Assembly (NCBI GenBank): GCA_017694835.1
Contig: JADIMJ010000065.1
Span: 1 to 64,000 of the forward strand
DNA: 64,000 bases
Reading direction: 5' to 3'
Source of the DNA: Candidatus Cryptobacteroides gallistercoris
GTDB lineage: Bacteria; Bacteroidota; Bacteroidia; Bacteroidales; UBA932
Below the pieces are notes generated by a model. That model saw only the letters and a list, made by a program, of their open reading frames with translations, was not told where the DNA came from and made no database searches. Shown here in pieces: positions 19,366 through 30,233 of the stretch. The position numbers were made by a program, and so were the translations under genes. The first letter of the stretch is position 1. Each line of letters begins with the position of its first letter.

Positions 19366-21105
19366 CTAATCTACCACTTCTATGACCTTGCCATGCTCCC
19401 TGGCGACGGATTCTTTCCATTTTCCGGTGTAGCCCGGATTGGAGATGACACCAGGAATGCCGTCATCATAACCGTTGGTAATGAACGAGCCGTCCGGATT
19501 CTGGCCCTTCACATTTCCGTCAATATATTTCAGCAGCAGGAAAATCTCCAGTTCGGTCCAGTCCCGGAACATCTTCTGTGCAGTTTCGACAGAATATCCG
19601 GTCAGAATGTCCCGGACTTCGGCCTCCGCTCCCGCTGTACCGGATGCCAGCACATCAAGGGCCTTGCGGTCAACCTCCCTGACGGCCTCCATCTGGGCTG
19701 TCTCAAATGCATCCGCCTTTGCCCTGACCTCAGGAGCCATTACATTGTACATGCGGTAGCAAGCATTTGCCACCCTGTTGCACACCCAGAATGCTGAAGT
19801 TGCGGAATACTCGAGCATGCTCCCGTTGTCTTCGGCAAAGCATTCCGGCACTTCAGTAATGCTGGTATACACAGGAGAGAGCCATGATGTGGCCGCATCG
19901 TCAGTGCCGAACCAGATTATGCCTCCGACCACATCGGGCAGCCATCCCCTTGACTGGCCGACAAACCAGAAGCCGGTCTGCTGTGTGGCGATAGCCCTCT
20001 CATTGGTATAGGTCTTCCCTCCGTATTCAAAATCCATCGGCCTCCACCTGTATGGAAGGGCATTTCCGCCTGCTCCGATGTCCTGCGTCATGTCCATCGG
20101 AGTCCCTTCGAAATGGTCGCGCATCACATCCGCCACATCCTTCATTGTGATTTTTTTGGACGGCTTCACAAATAGAGGGAATCTCTTGGTCTTGTCATAG
20201 CCCATGGCATAGCCGATATAATCATACGCACTGCGCTCGACAAGATTGCCGGACTCGTCCTCAAACACAAAACGACCGTCGCAGAGAATGTTGAATGCAG
20301 ACCATGCACGGGCTTCGCAGCCTCTCATGCCCCCGAAATTAAGCGGATTGTATGTGTCACAGAAGCTGAAGTCCTCGTCCGGACCGTCATACCAGCCCTT
20401 CTCCCGGGCAAAGGATATCACATCGGGAGCATACATGCAGTTCTCGGGGTCATCGAGAGGGAATGTACTGATGCGTGCCTGATTGGCATGGGCACAGATG
20501 TAGCCGTCGGGCACGCGCCTCGCCACCCAGACTATCCCCTTGTTGACATTCCTGCCGTTTTTCATCTTCATTCCCTTGCCGATGAGGTCCATCACCCAGA
20601 CCTCGTCCTTGTCTGCTATCGAGAACGACTCTCCGCTTGAGTAATATCCGTATGTATTTGCCAGGTCAACAATGACTTCAATTGCCTCCCTCGCGGTCTT
20701 TGCCCTCTGCAGGGCCACATATATGAGAGAACCGTAGTCCATTATGCCGGTGCTGTCGAAGAGTTCAGGACGCCCGCCGTATGTCGTTTCGGCGATTATC
20801 AGCTGATGCTCGTTCATGTTCCCGACTGTCTGGAAAGTATGACGGACCTGAGGGATCTCACCGAGATATTTACCTGTATCCCATTCATATATCTTCAGCA
20901 TCTCCCCTTTCTTCCAGTCCGCCGCCGGACGATAATACAACTCCCCGTAAAGCTGATGAGAATCAGCCGCATATGATACCATGCACGAGCCGTCTGCACT
21001 TGCCCCCTTTGTAACCAGCACATTGGTGCAGGCCTCCGATTCCACTGACGGCAGCATCAGGGCCGCAGGAATGAGAGCCAGCCCCAAAATCATTCTTTTC
21101 TTCAT
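19366..21105 (-). CDS. C69-family dipeptidase
   Basis: Signal peptide then EACTNVLVTKGASADGSCMVSYAADSH with the predicted N-terminal nucleophile Cys. Confidence 0.88.
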   Translation of the reverse strand: MKKRMILGLALIPAALMLPSVESEACTNVLVTKGASADGSCMVSYAADSHQLYGELYYRPAADWKKGEMLKIYEWDTGKYLGEIPQVRHTFQTVGNMNEHQLIIAETTYGGRPELFDSTGIMDYGSLIYVALQRAKTAREAIEVIVDLANTYGYYSSGESFSIADKDEVWVMDLIGKGMKMKNGRNVNKGIVWVARRVPDGYICAHANQARISTFPLDDPENCMYAPDVISFAREKGWYDGPDEDFSFCDTYNPLNFGGMRGCEARAWSAFNILCDGRFVFEDESGNLVERSAYDYIGYAMGYDKTKRFPLFVKPSKKITMKDVADVMRDHFEGTPMDMTQDIGAGGNALPYRWRPMDFEYGGKTYTNERAIATQQTGFWFVGQSRGWLPDVVGGIIWFGTDDAATSWLSPVYTSITEVPECFAEDNGSMLEYSATSAFWVCNRVANACYRMYNVMAPEVRAKADAFETAQMEAVREVDRKALDVLASGTAGAEAEVRDILTGYSVETAQKMFRDWTELEIFLLLKYIDGNVKGQNPDGSFITNGYDDGIPGVISNPGYTGKWKESVAREHGKVIEVVD

Positions 21106-21236
21106 CTTATTGTCATTTAATATGGACAGCAAAAGTAGACAATTTTCTCAAAATACCTAAATATGGCTATGCCGGTGAAAATAATACCAACATATTGCTA
21201 TGGACAAGGGAGAGTTTACGGAATACTTTTGCAGCG

Positions 21237-24203
21237 ATGAAAAAAATGATACTGACATATATGGCTGTCTTCCTTATGCCTCTGGCAGGCATAGCCCGTA
21301 CATATACTTTCTCCGGCATGGTTCTGGACAGGAGAAGCGGGGAGCCGGTGGAATTCGCCACAATAGTCCTGAAAGTATCCGGACAATGGGCTGTAGCCGG
21401 AGAAGACGGCAGATTCAGCATCAGCAATATCCCGGAAGGGAAAAATATCCTGTCGATATCATGTCTCGGCTATGCGGAATCCGCTGAGGAAATCACCCTT
21501 ACAAAAGACATCAGCGGCTACACCGCATATCTTGACGAAGACAATCTCGCCCTTGAAAGCGTCGTCGTCACGGCACAGTCAAACGAGAGCAGCGCAACCA
21601 CGAGCCGGATAATAGACAGGACAGCCCTCGACCATGTGCAGGCCATGAATGTGGCCGACATTTCCGCCCTTCTGCCAGGAGGAGTCACGACCAATCCGTC
21701 ACTGGTGTCAGAGCAGAGATTCAGCATCAGGACAGGGGGAGCGGCGGAAGCCGGCAACCCGACCTTCGGGACGGCCGTGGAAGTGGACGGGGTCAGACTG
21801 TCCAACAACGGCAGTTTCGAAGACCCTGCCGGAGTCGCCACCAACAATATATCATCCAGCGACATAGAATCCGTGGAAGTCATTTCGGGAGTACCCTCGG
21901 CAGAATACGGGGACATCAATTCCGGAATAGTGAAAATCAATACCCGCAAAGGAGTCACTCCCTATATGGTAACTCTCGCGAGCAATCCCAGGACAAAACA
22001 GATTTCCGCAAGCAAAGGATTTTCACTCGGGACAGACAGGCGGGGAAGGACAAGAGGAACCGTAAACGCAAACATTGAATATACCAGAGCCATCTCCGAC
22101 CAGATGTCCCCATATACTTCATATGACAGAAAACAGCTGTCGCTGACATGGAGCAACACATTTTCATCCGGAGCACTGGCGACAACCCCGCTGAGGGTTT
22201 CAGTCTCGGCTGCCGGCAATCTCGGAGGCTATGACTCCAAGGCCGACCCGGATGCATTCATCGGCACATACACAAAACGGCATGACAACATGCTCCGGGG
22301 AAATTTCACCCTGGACTGGCTGCTGAACAAGGCATGGATAACCAATCTGGAAATAAAAGGCTCTGCAGTATACAATGACAGGCAGACGGAGGAAAGGAAA
22401 AACTACTCCAGCGCAGCCGCCACAGTGGCCCTCCACGGAAGAGAGGAAGGGTATTTCGTGGCACAGAAATACGATACGAATCCCGATGCGGAGGCAATAC
22501 TGATTCCGGCAGGATACAGGTACAATACAATGTGCGTGGACGACAGGCCCATGAACTACAGCCTTTCCGTCAAGGCCGGATGGAACAGGACATTCGGGAA
22601 TGTCAACAACAAGGTAAAGCTCGGGGCAGAATGGACCGGAGACAAAAATTTCGGGAAAGGCCAGTATTCAGAAGACATGTCCACGGCCCCGGATTTCAGG
22701 GAATGGGACTACAGTCTGATTCCGTTCATGAACAACCTTGCCGTATATCTTGAAGAGAACATCCATATCCCTATCGGCGGCACTCTGCTCAACCTCAGGG
22801 CCGGAATCAGAGGAGAAGCCACCTTCATAAAAGGGTCTGCCTACGGAAGCACTTCAAGCTGGTCTCCGCGCCTCAATGCCAAATATGACATCATCCGGGA
22901 AGAGAATGCCGGGGATTCGTTCCTCAGAAGACTGTCGGTGCGCGCCGGATGGGGAACGGCGGTCAAGCTCCCGTCCTTCTCTATCCTTTATCCGACCCCC
23001 TCCTACAGGGACATCAGGGTATTCAACCCGACGACCTCCTCCGACGGAGAGGCATATTATGCATATTATATCAAGCCGAGAATCATTGAATACAACGGAG
23101 ACCTCCGCTGGCAGAAAAGCAGGCAGGCGGAAATAGGCATCGACGCAGACCTCGGCATCGTCAAGGTCTCGCTGTCCGGATATTACAGCAGGATTCTTGA
23201 CTCGTACTACACTGCCTCGGACTATGAACGGTTCAGCTACAACTATACCGACCAGAAAGATCTCGCATCCTGCACTATTCCCGAAGAAGACAGGGTGTTC
23301 TCGATTGACAGGGTGACAGGTGTTGTCACCGTACATGATGCGACCGGCACGATGGAGGCGCAGGAGCTCGGGCACAGTGTCCGGAACTCATTCATCACAA
23401 GCTATTACGCAGCCAACAGCATCTCCCCTGTCACAAGGTACGGAGTGGAATGGGTCCTTGACTTCAAGAAAATCCGGGCAATAAACACGACTGTGCGCAT
23501 TGACGGAAATTTCTACGTATACAAAGCCACGGACATGAATCTCATGCCGTCATATCCGTCAAATACACTGTCGGCAGACGGCAGCCCGTTCAAATATGTG
23601 GGATATTACATCGGGGGAGACAATATATCCAACGGGCGCGAGACCCGGACAGTGAACACCAACCTTACTGTCACCACACACATCCCGAAAATCAGGCTGG
23701 TCCTCTCCCTGAGGCTTGAAGCCACCCTGCACGACTACAGCAGGTATCTGAGCGACTCAGACGGAATGGTCCGCTCGTATGTCAGGGAAGGACAGCAGGA
23801 CTATTTCCCCCTTGAAGGAGCAGGCGACATCTATTCAGGACGGTACTACACAGTGATGTACCCCAAATATTATGTCAGCTTTGACAATCCGGAGCCGAGG
23901 GATTTCCTTGAAGATTTCAGGTGGGCTGCAGAAAACGACCCGCAGATGTACACGGACCTGTCCAGGCTTGTGGTCCGCTCCAACCTCCTGTACTTCTTCG
24001 CCAAGGACTACATTTCACCGCATTTTTCCGCGAACTTCAGCGTCACGAAGGAAATCGGGGACATAGCTTCCCTATCGGTCTATGTCAACAATTTCTTCAA
24101 CAATTACGGACAAGTATATTCGACGAGGTCAGGACAGTATTCTTCAGTACGGGGCTTCATCCCGTCCTTCTTCTACGGGCTGACAGTCAGGCTGAAATTC
24201 TGA
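21237..24203 (+). CDS. TonB-dependent receptor with carboxypeptidase-regulatory-like domain
   Basis: MKKMILTYMAVFLMPLAGIA signal; CarboxypepD_reg-like domain, plug (ESVEVISGVPSAEYGDINSGIVKI), terminal ...TVRLKF. Confidence 0.92.
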   Translation: MKKMILTYMAVFLMPLAGIARTYTFSGMVLDRRSGEPVEFATIVLKVSGQWAVAGEDGRFSISNIPEGKNILSISCLGYAESAEEITLTKDISGYTAYLDEDNLALESVVVTAQSNESSATTSRIIDRTALDHVQAMNVADISALLPGGVTTNPSLVSEQRFSIRTGGAAEAGNPTFGTAVEVDGVRLSNNGSFEDPAGVATNNISSSDIESVEVISGVPSAEYGDINSGIVKINTRKGVTPYMVTLASNPRTKQISASKGFSLGTDRRGRTRGTVNANIEYTRAISDQMSPYTSYDRKQLSLTWSNTFSSGALATTPLRVSVSAAGNLGGYDSKADPDAFIGTYTKRHDNMLRGNFTLDWLLNKAWITNLEIKGSAVYNDRQTEERKNYSSAAATVALHGREEGYFVAQKYDTNPDAEAILIPAGYRYNTMCVDDRPMNYSLSVKAGWNRTFGNVNNKVKLGAEWTGDKNFGKGQYSEDMSTAPDFREWDYSLIPFMNNLAVYLEENIHIPIGGTLLNLRAGIRGEATFIKGSAYGSTSSWSPRLNAKYDIIREENAGDSFLRRLSVRAGWGTAVKLPSFSILYPTPSYRDIRVFNPTTSSDGEAYYAYYIKPRIIEYNGDLRWQKSRQAEIGIDADLGIVKVSLSGYYSRILDSYYTASDYERFSYNYTDQKDLASCTIPEEDRVFSIDRVTGVVTVHDATGTMEAQELGHSVRNSFITSYYAANSISPVTRYGVEWVLDFKKIRAINTTVRIDGNFYVYKATDMNLMPSYPSNTLSADGSPFKYVGYYIGGDNISNGRETRTVNTNLTVTTHIPKIRLVLSLRLEATLHDYSRYLSDSDGMVRSYVREGQQDYFPLEGAGDIYSGRYYTVMYPKYYVSFDNPEPRDFLEDFRWAAENDPQMYTDLSRLVVRSNLLYFFAKDYISPHFSANFSVTKEIGDIASLSVYVNNFFNNYGQVYSTRSGQYSSVRGFIPSFFYGLTVRLKF

Positions 24204-24258
24204 GGGGATGACACAAAGAGAAAGGAATGAAATTATAACAGATAAAACCAGTGATATC

Positions 24259-25572
24259 ATGAAAAAATTCATCATCATCGCGCTTGCGGCCGCCTTTGCC
24301 GCCGCTGCATGCGAAAAGACACCGACCCGGGACCTGCCTGTCCAGGTATCGGTCAGTCTGACTTATGAAAACGGGCCGTTTGCGACCGAAGGCATTACAG
24401 TAAGTCTTGCAGACCTCAACGGAAGCGCAAGCTACCAGGCGCAGACCGATGCTTCCGGCACAGCCTTATTTTCAGTGCTCCCGGGCATCTATTCGGCATC
24501 GGCGACATATTCTGTCAGCGAAGGCTCGGACCTTTTTGTCTACAACGGAGTCAATTCAAATGTAGCGGTATCCGCAACAGGGGAGAACTCATTTGAACTC
24601 AACCTTGTGAAATCGGAGTCAAACCAGATTATCATCAAGGAACTCTATATCGGAGGATGCCCAAAGGACGACGGCAGCGGATATTATCATTATGACAAGT
24701 ATGTCATTCTCTATAACAATTCAGCCGAAGAAGCAACTCTGACGACAGACTTCTGCATCGGAATGTGCAGTCCGGCCAACTCAAATGCCACAAACAAATA
24801 CTATGTGGGAGGAGTCCTCTCCTATACTGACTGGATTCCGGCATACTGCTCGGTATGGTGGTTCCAGGAGCCGGTGGCAATCGCCCCTTATTCACAGGTA
24901 GTCGTAGCCCTCAACGGGGCCATCGACCACACACAGACCTACAGCCAGTCGGTAGACCTGTCCAGCCCGGAATATTATGTGACTTACGCTCCGGAAATCT
25001 ACACCAATGTCAACTATCATCCGGCTCCGTCAGCAGGCATACCGACATCCCACTATCTCCAGACATACAAATACAATGCTTTCGGAAATGCCTGGGTGCT
25101 GTCCAACTCATCGCCTGCATTCTTCGTGTTCTCGACCGAGGGCAGGACTCCGTCCGATTTCTCCCAGGACCCGGACGTAATATCGGAGGTCAATGCTGCG
25201 GCAACTGACGCAATGGTCCCTGTCGAGTGGGTAATCGACGGCATCGAAGTGTTCCGTGCCACATACGACGCCCAGAACCAGAAGAGGCTTCTGCCTTCCG
25301 TGGACGCCGGCCATGCTACATTCACCTCAGAGCTCGGATACACCCTGTACCGGAATGTAGACAAGGAGGCCACCGAGGCTCTGCCTGAAAATGAAGGTCT
25401 TCTCGTATACAACTATGCAGGAGGCACCGAAAGCGAGGCAGAAGGGTCTACCGACCCGTCCGGAATCGACGCCGAGGCATCCATCGCCAACGGGGCGCAC
25501 ATCATCTACAAGGACACCAACAATTCCTCAAACGACTTCCACCAGAGAAGGACGGCCTCGCTGAGAAAATGA
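24259..25572 (+). CDS. DUF4876-like lipoprotein
   Basis: MKKFIIIALAAAFAAAACEK lipobox, Ig-like N-terminus, NQIIIKELYIGGCPKDDGSGYYHYDKYVILYNNS. Confidence 0.75.
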   Translation: MKKFIIIALAAAFAAAACEKTPTRDLPVQVSVSLTYENGPFATEGITVSLADLNGSASYQAQTDASGTALFSVLPGIYSASATYSVSEGSDLFVYNGVNSNVAVSATGENSFELNLVKSESNQIIIKELYIGGCPKDDGSGYYHYDKYVILYNNSAEEATLTTDFCIGMCSPANSNATNKYYVGGVLSYTDWIPAYCSVWWFQEPVAIAPYSQVVVALNGAIDHTQTYSQSVDLSSPEYYVTYAPEIYTNVNYHPAPSAGIPTSHYLQTYKYNAFGNAWVLSNSSPAFFVFSTEGRTPSDFSQDPDVISEVNAAATDAMVPVEWVIDGIEVFRATYDAQNQKRLLPSVDAGHATFTSELGYTLYRNVDKEATEALPENEGLLVYNYAGGTESEAEGSTDPSGIDAEASIANGAHIIYKDTNNSSNDFHQRRTASLRK

Positions 25573-27179
25573 GGGCCCCGACTGTAATTAATCTAATCTT
25601 TCCTGTCCTGATTCTGATGCTGCTTCAGCACTCTGCATCGGGACAGGAATGGCGCGTGTATGACTTCAGGTTTGTCAGGGACATTTCGCCATGGCTCACA
25701 TCAGAGAACTATGCCGGACTCGGGACTCTTCCGACAGACAGGATTGCTGCAGCCGAAGTATTCTTCAACAAATCCGACGGCGGGCTCGCTGGAATTGAGG
25801 AATCCGATGACTCCTGGCAGGCCGGAGCATACACAGAATCAACTATCCGGCTTTCCGACAGGATTGCCTTCTGCGGCAAGCTTTCATACACCAATTTCAG
25901 GGGGAAGGACATGGGCGGACCGGTGCTGATGGACCCCTCATACAATCCTGTCAATTTCCTTGAAAGCACGGATACTACCGCCGGAATGAAGACAAAGGAA
26001 CTGTATCTGCTTCGGGGCGGGATATCATATTCATTCTCTGAAAAATGGAGCATCGGAGCAGGCATAAGCTACGAAGCCGGGAACTATGCAAAGCGCAAGG
26101 ACCCGCGGTTCCTGAATTCATGGATGGACATGGATGTCTCGGCCGGTGTCCGGTTCGCTCCTTCAGACAGATTTGCAGCGGGACTTGACCTCGAATACAG
26201 GAAAACCGTGGAATCTGTCTACGGAGACATCTACGGGACAAGCAACAACATGTATTACATCCTTGTGGACTACGGGGGATATTTCGGATACAGGGAACAG
26301 TTTGACGGTGACAACGGAATGGTGTCGACATCAGGCGCCAGGCCGATGTTCAATTCATTCATGGGAGGCTCTCTCCAGCTGGATTTCAAAGGCAGGGGCG
26401 GACTGAGGTTCTTCAATGAATTCACATACCTCCGGAGAAGCGGCTACTATGGCAACAGAGGCAGCGGGAGTGTAGTGCGTACGGAGCATTCCGGCAATAC
26501 AGTCTCCTGGAGAGGCATTATCCTGTTCGGAGGCAACGCCGCCATGCACAGGCTCACTCTCTCGGGAGACTTCAGCACCCTCGACAATTTCCGGAACAAC
26601 TATTCCGAATCCACAGTGCCGGGGGAAAGCACCGAGGTAGTCTATCACGGCCGGACCCGGACTCTTGACAGATCCGATTTTTCGGCAGAGGCAATCTACC
26701 ATGGATACTTCGGCGTCAGGGACAATTATCCTGAATGGGAGGCCGGGGCCGGAATACATGCCGAAGGCCGATACTTTACGGCTTCGTCCTACCCGTTCTT
26801 CCGCAGACAGGATGTGACAGCCTTCAGATGTGGGATTTTCATCAAAAAGAATTTCCTCAAAGGAAAAAACATCATCTCCGCAGGAGCAGAAGCCGGATTC
26901 ATGAAAGGCTTCGGCACAGCGGCAGAAGACGGGGAATATGTGTCCAGCACATCCGCTTCACCGTGGTCAGGCGACTCTTATCTCTTGCGGGACTTTGAAT
27001 TCCGCACGGCCGCAAGGCTCGGAGGCGGGCTTTCGCTCAGATACACACGGATTCTGAGGAACAACCTCGGAATCTACGCCGGCGTCAGGGACAGGCTGGA
27101 CCATACGCTGGCACCGGCCGCAGCCCTGCAGTCCGGATTCCGGAATGTGCTGGAAATCTCGGCTGGATGTACATTCTGA
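25569..27179 (+). CDS. DUF6850-like outer-membrane beta-barrel protein
   Basis: Signal peptide, alternating barrel pattern, terminal Phe; ATGA overlap with the preceding stop. Confidence 0.7.
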   Translation: MRAPTVINLIFPVLILMLLQHSASGQEWRVYDFRFVRDISPWLTSENYAGLGTLPTDRIAAAEVFFNKSDGGLAGIEESDDSWQAGAYTESTIRLSDRIAFCGKLSYTNFRGKDMGGPVLMDPSYNPVNFLESTDTTAGMKTKELYLLRGGISYSFSEKWSIGAGISYEAGNYAKRKDPRFLNSWMDMDVSAGVRFAPSDRFAAGLDLEYRKTVESVYGDIYGTSNNMYYILVDYGGYFGYREQFDGDNGMVSTSGARPMFNSFMGGSLQLDFKGRGGLRFFNEFTYLRRSGYYGNRGSGSVVRTEHSGNTVSWRGIILFGGNAAMHRLTLSGDFSTLDNFRNNYSESTVPGESTEVVYHGRTRTLDRSDFSAEAIYHGYFGVRDNYPEWEAGAGIHAEGRYFTASSYPFFRRQDVTAFRCGIFIKKNFLKGKNIISAGAEAGFMKGFGTAAEDGEYVSSTSASPWSGDSYLLRDFEFRTAARLGGGLSLRYTRILRNNLGIYAGVRDRLDHTLAPAAALQSGFRNVLEISAGCTF

Positions 27180-27205
27180 ACATTATAACAATATCGACCA
27201 AATAT

Positions 27206-30088
27206 ATGAAAAATCATTTAAGAAGAATTTGCAGGACAATGCTTGTCCTGCTGACAATGGGAATAACAAGCCTGGCGGCGGAGAGCCGGACACAGACAAG
27301 GTATCTGCATACGGAGGAAGCCGGGAAAATCTGCACGGCAGACACCATAGCCTGCGACCCCCAGGTCATAAAGGGCCGGCTTGACAACGGGCTGACATAC
27401 TATATCAGACACAACGCCAATCCGGCAGGATGTGCGGATTTCTACATTGTGCACAATGTGGGGGCCCTTCAGGAAGAGGATTCTCAGAACGGCCTGGCGC
27501 ATTTCCTCGAACACATGGCCTTCAACGGCACGAAACATTTCCCGGACAAGGGGATTCTTGAATTTCTCGCCCGCGAGGGTGTGCGGTTCGGCTACAATGT
27601 GAACGCGTACACTACCCGAACAGAGACGGTGTACAACCTCTCAAGCGTACCTCTGGTCCGGGAAAGCTTCGTAGACTCAGTACTGCTCGTTCTGCACGAC
27701 TGGTCGGGAGATATCTCCTGCGACCAGGATGCCATTGATGCGGAAAGAGGCGTCATCCGGGAAGAATGGAGAAGGCGGGACAATTCCAAGACCCGGATGT
27801 TCGAAAGCCAGTCCGCCCTTATCTACAGCGGGGCAAAACAGGCTGAAAGGAATGTGATAGGCACCCTTGAGGTAATCGACGGTTTTGAAAGGCATGAAAT
27901 CCTTGACTTCTACCACAAATGGTACCGTCCTGACCTGCAAGCCATAATCATCGTCGGAGACTTCGATGCCGGGGAAATGGAAAAGAAAGTAATCAGCCGA
28001 TTCTCAGACATCCCGTCGGCAGTAAATCCCGTCCCGAAAGAAGAGTGCCACATTCCGGCACTGGATAATCCGATATTCACTCATGTCACCGACCCGGACA
28101 TCCGCTTCCTTGCCTTCAAGGCGATGCACAGGCAGCCTTATCCATCCGTTGAGGTCCGCCGCACAGAAGGATTCATAAAGGACAGGCTCATCAGGTCCAT
28201 TATAACCGAGGCATTTTCCGCAAGGCTCAGTGAGGCGGTCAAGGCTGCCGGCTGTCCGGTAAAGCGGGCGGTGCTTGTCACCTATCCGTCCGGAACCGAC
28301 TTCTATGTCTCACAGTTCACCTTCCTTCCGAAAGAAGAAGACGGGCTGGATGAAGTCATCGGATTCTACCGCAATGAGATGGAACGATTCCTCAGATACG
28401 GCATTTCGGAAGAGGAGTTTGAGAACGCGAGATTCAAGGTATTCAAAAAGGAGCATCTGGGAATGCCGGTATTTGAACAGAATGTCACCCACAGGCAGCT
28501 TGTCACCTCTTATGTGGCCAATTTCCTGACAGGAATGCCGTATGCGCATCCTGCCGAAATGCAGGAACTCACCGGAGAAATCCTTTCAGGCATCTCATAC
28601 GGGGAAATCCCTGCTTATATCGGCAGGATGTTCGCCGACAGCGAAAAGATATATTTCTGCAATTCCGAAACAGGGAAAGAAGACATGCTTCCAACCGTGG
28701 AAAGGATGGAGGAACTCCTGCTCAGCCCGCTGCCTTCGGCGCCGGAGCCGCATTTCCTTGACTTTGACGACATAGACACTTCGGCGGCCGTCACTCCGGG
28801 GACAATAGTGAAAGTCTCCCGGGAAAAGGGAGGAGAGACATGGATACTCAGCAACGGGGCCAGAGTCTGCTGGACTCCGTCGGCACCGGTCAAGGCTTAC
28901 AGGCATCTTGACGCCGTACTGGACTTCGGGACAGGATACGGGGTATTCCCTGCCGGACAGGAAAAGATGTCAAAGATAGCCCTGTCATATATTTCCCGGA
29001 ATGCGGGATTCAGAGATTCGGATTTCGCCGATATCCGCAACAGTCCAGCCTGCTTCGGTGCAAATGTTTCATTCAGGGCATCCCAGGAACACGGATATGT
29101 GCTGATGAATTCGGACAGCGCCCATGTTGAGAACGGTTTCCGCCAACTGTATCTGCATCTCACAGAGCCGTACTTTTCCGACTGCGCGAAGCTCGAGGAC
29201 TTCAAGGACGGCAGCATAGACAACCTCAGAAAGGCTGACCCTGACAAAAGAAGGTTCAACCGGGCCATGCGGGAAGCCCGATACGGGGGACATCCGTGGA
29301 TGGAGACGGCTGATTCCGGTGACTTCAGGGCGCTTGACATGGCTTTCATAGAAGAGACATTCCGCAGGGAATACACGGACTTCAGCAACATGACGGCTTA
29401 TATTGCCAGCGACCTGGACAAGGAGACAATAATGAAACTCGTCTGCCGCTACCTGGCCTCACTGGGCAACGGAAGCAGCAGCCCGCAGTCCGGAATCCGT
29501 CCGGCAGAAGCCTGCTACAAAGGCAATGTTGTCATTGACAGCACATATTCGCTCAAGACCGTACCAAAGTCTTCTGTTGAAATCTCTTTCCGCGGCAAAG
29601 CAGCAATGTCCCCGGAAAACATGGCAGCATTTGACATCGTTGACTACATAATGTCCGCCCGTTGTCTTGACAAAGTAAGGGAAGAGCGCGGAGGGACCTA
29701 CTCGATCTCGTTCAGTACGGAATTCGAACCTGAAGACCGCGGCAGATATGAATCTTCTGTGGCGTTCGAGACCCGTCCTGAACTCTCCGAAATGCTCATC
29801 TCCGACATCCTGACCGAACTTGAGTCCATGGCAGCCTCCGGCCCGACAACCGAAGAGATGGACAACGCCGGGAAATACCTCGTCAAGGCCCGCGCCGAAA
29901 GGGCCAAGGCCCGGGAAAATTCACTTTCCTCCAAGAACCGCGACAGGATGACCCTTGCGGAAAGCGGCTTCGACCCGAACTTTGACTACGGCTCCGCTGT
30001 CGGAAAAGTCAGCGCCGGAGACATAAGGAAACTTGTCAGGAAGATACTCCGGGGGGACAGGATGACTGTAATCTACAGTGAAGACTGA
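27206..30088 (+). CDS. M16-family (insulinase/pitrilysin) zinc metallopeptidase, exported
   Basis: Inverted zinc motif HFLEH with downstream ERGVIREEW glutamate; two M16 halves; signal-like N-terminus MKNHLRRICRTMLVLLTMGITSLAA. Confidence 0.92.
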   Translation: MKNHLRRICRTMLVLLTMGITSLAAESRTQTRYLHTEEAGKICTADTIACDPQVIKGRLDNGLTYYIRHNANPAGCADFYIVHNVGALQEEDSQNGLAHFLEHMAFNGTKHFPDKGILEFLAREGVRFGYNVNAYTTRTETVYNLSSVPLVRESFVDSVLLVLHDWSGDISCDQDAIDAERGVIREEWRRRDNSKTRMFESQSALIYSGAKQAERNVIGTLEVIDGFERHEILDFYHKWYRPDLQAIIIVGDFDAGEMEKKVISRFSDIPSAVNPVPKEECHIPALDNPIFTHVTDPDIRFLAFKAMHRQPYPSVEVRRTEGFIKDRLIRSIITEAFSARLSEAVKAAGCPVKRAVLVTYPSGTDFYVSQFTFLPKEEDGLDEVIGFYRNEMERFLRYGISEEEFENARFKVFKKEHLGMPVFEQNVTHRQLVTSYVANFLTGMPYAHPAEMQELTGEILSGISYGEIPAYIGRMFADSEKIYFCNSETGKEDMLPTVERMEELLLSPLPSAPEPHFLDFDDIDTSAAVTPGTIVKVSREKGGETWILSNGARVCWTPSAPVKAYRHLDAVLDFGTGYGVFPAGQEKMSKIALSYISRNAGFRDSDFADIRNSPACFGANVSFRASQEHGYVLMNSDSAHVENGFRQLYLHLTEPYFSDCAKLEDFKDGSIDNLRKADPDKRRFNRAMREARYGGHPWMETADSGDFRALDMAFIEETFRREYTDFSNMTAYIASDLDKETIMKLVCRYLASLGNGSSSPQSGIRPAEACYKGNVVIDSTYSLKTVPKSSVEISFRGKAAMSPENMAAFDIVDYIMSARCLDKVREERGGTYSISFSTEFEPEDRGRYESSVAFETRPELSEMLISDILTELESMAASGPTTEEMDNAGKYLVKARAERAKARENSLSSKNRDRMTLAESGFDPNFDYGSAVGKVSAGDIRKLVRKILRGDRMTVIYSED

Positions 30089-30094
30089 CATACA

Positions 30095-30139
30095 CATCGC
30101 GGCCGATGGCAAGATTTTTTATCGCCTACGGCCGCGATG
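30095..30139 (+). repeat. REP-like palindrome, copy D
   Basis: catcgcggccgatggcaagattttttatcgcctacggccgcgatg. Confidence 0.75.
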
Positions 30140-30233
30140 TTTCCATTAATCAATGTCTTCCGGAACCGGGTCAGAGCAACAGGACGCACATGTTCTGGCA
30201 ACAACGGGAACTGCATGCAGTCTCTTTACTCTT

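Noticed and set aside
30095-30139. Treating REP-like copies merely as bidirectional terminators
   Set aside because: Copies share sequence well beyond what termination needs, mostly lack U-tracts, and one (15410..15449) lies between divergent genes. A termination side-role is not excluded.
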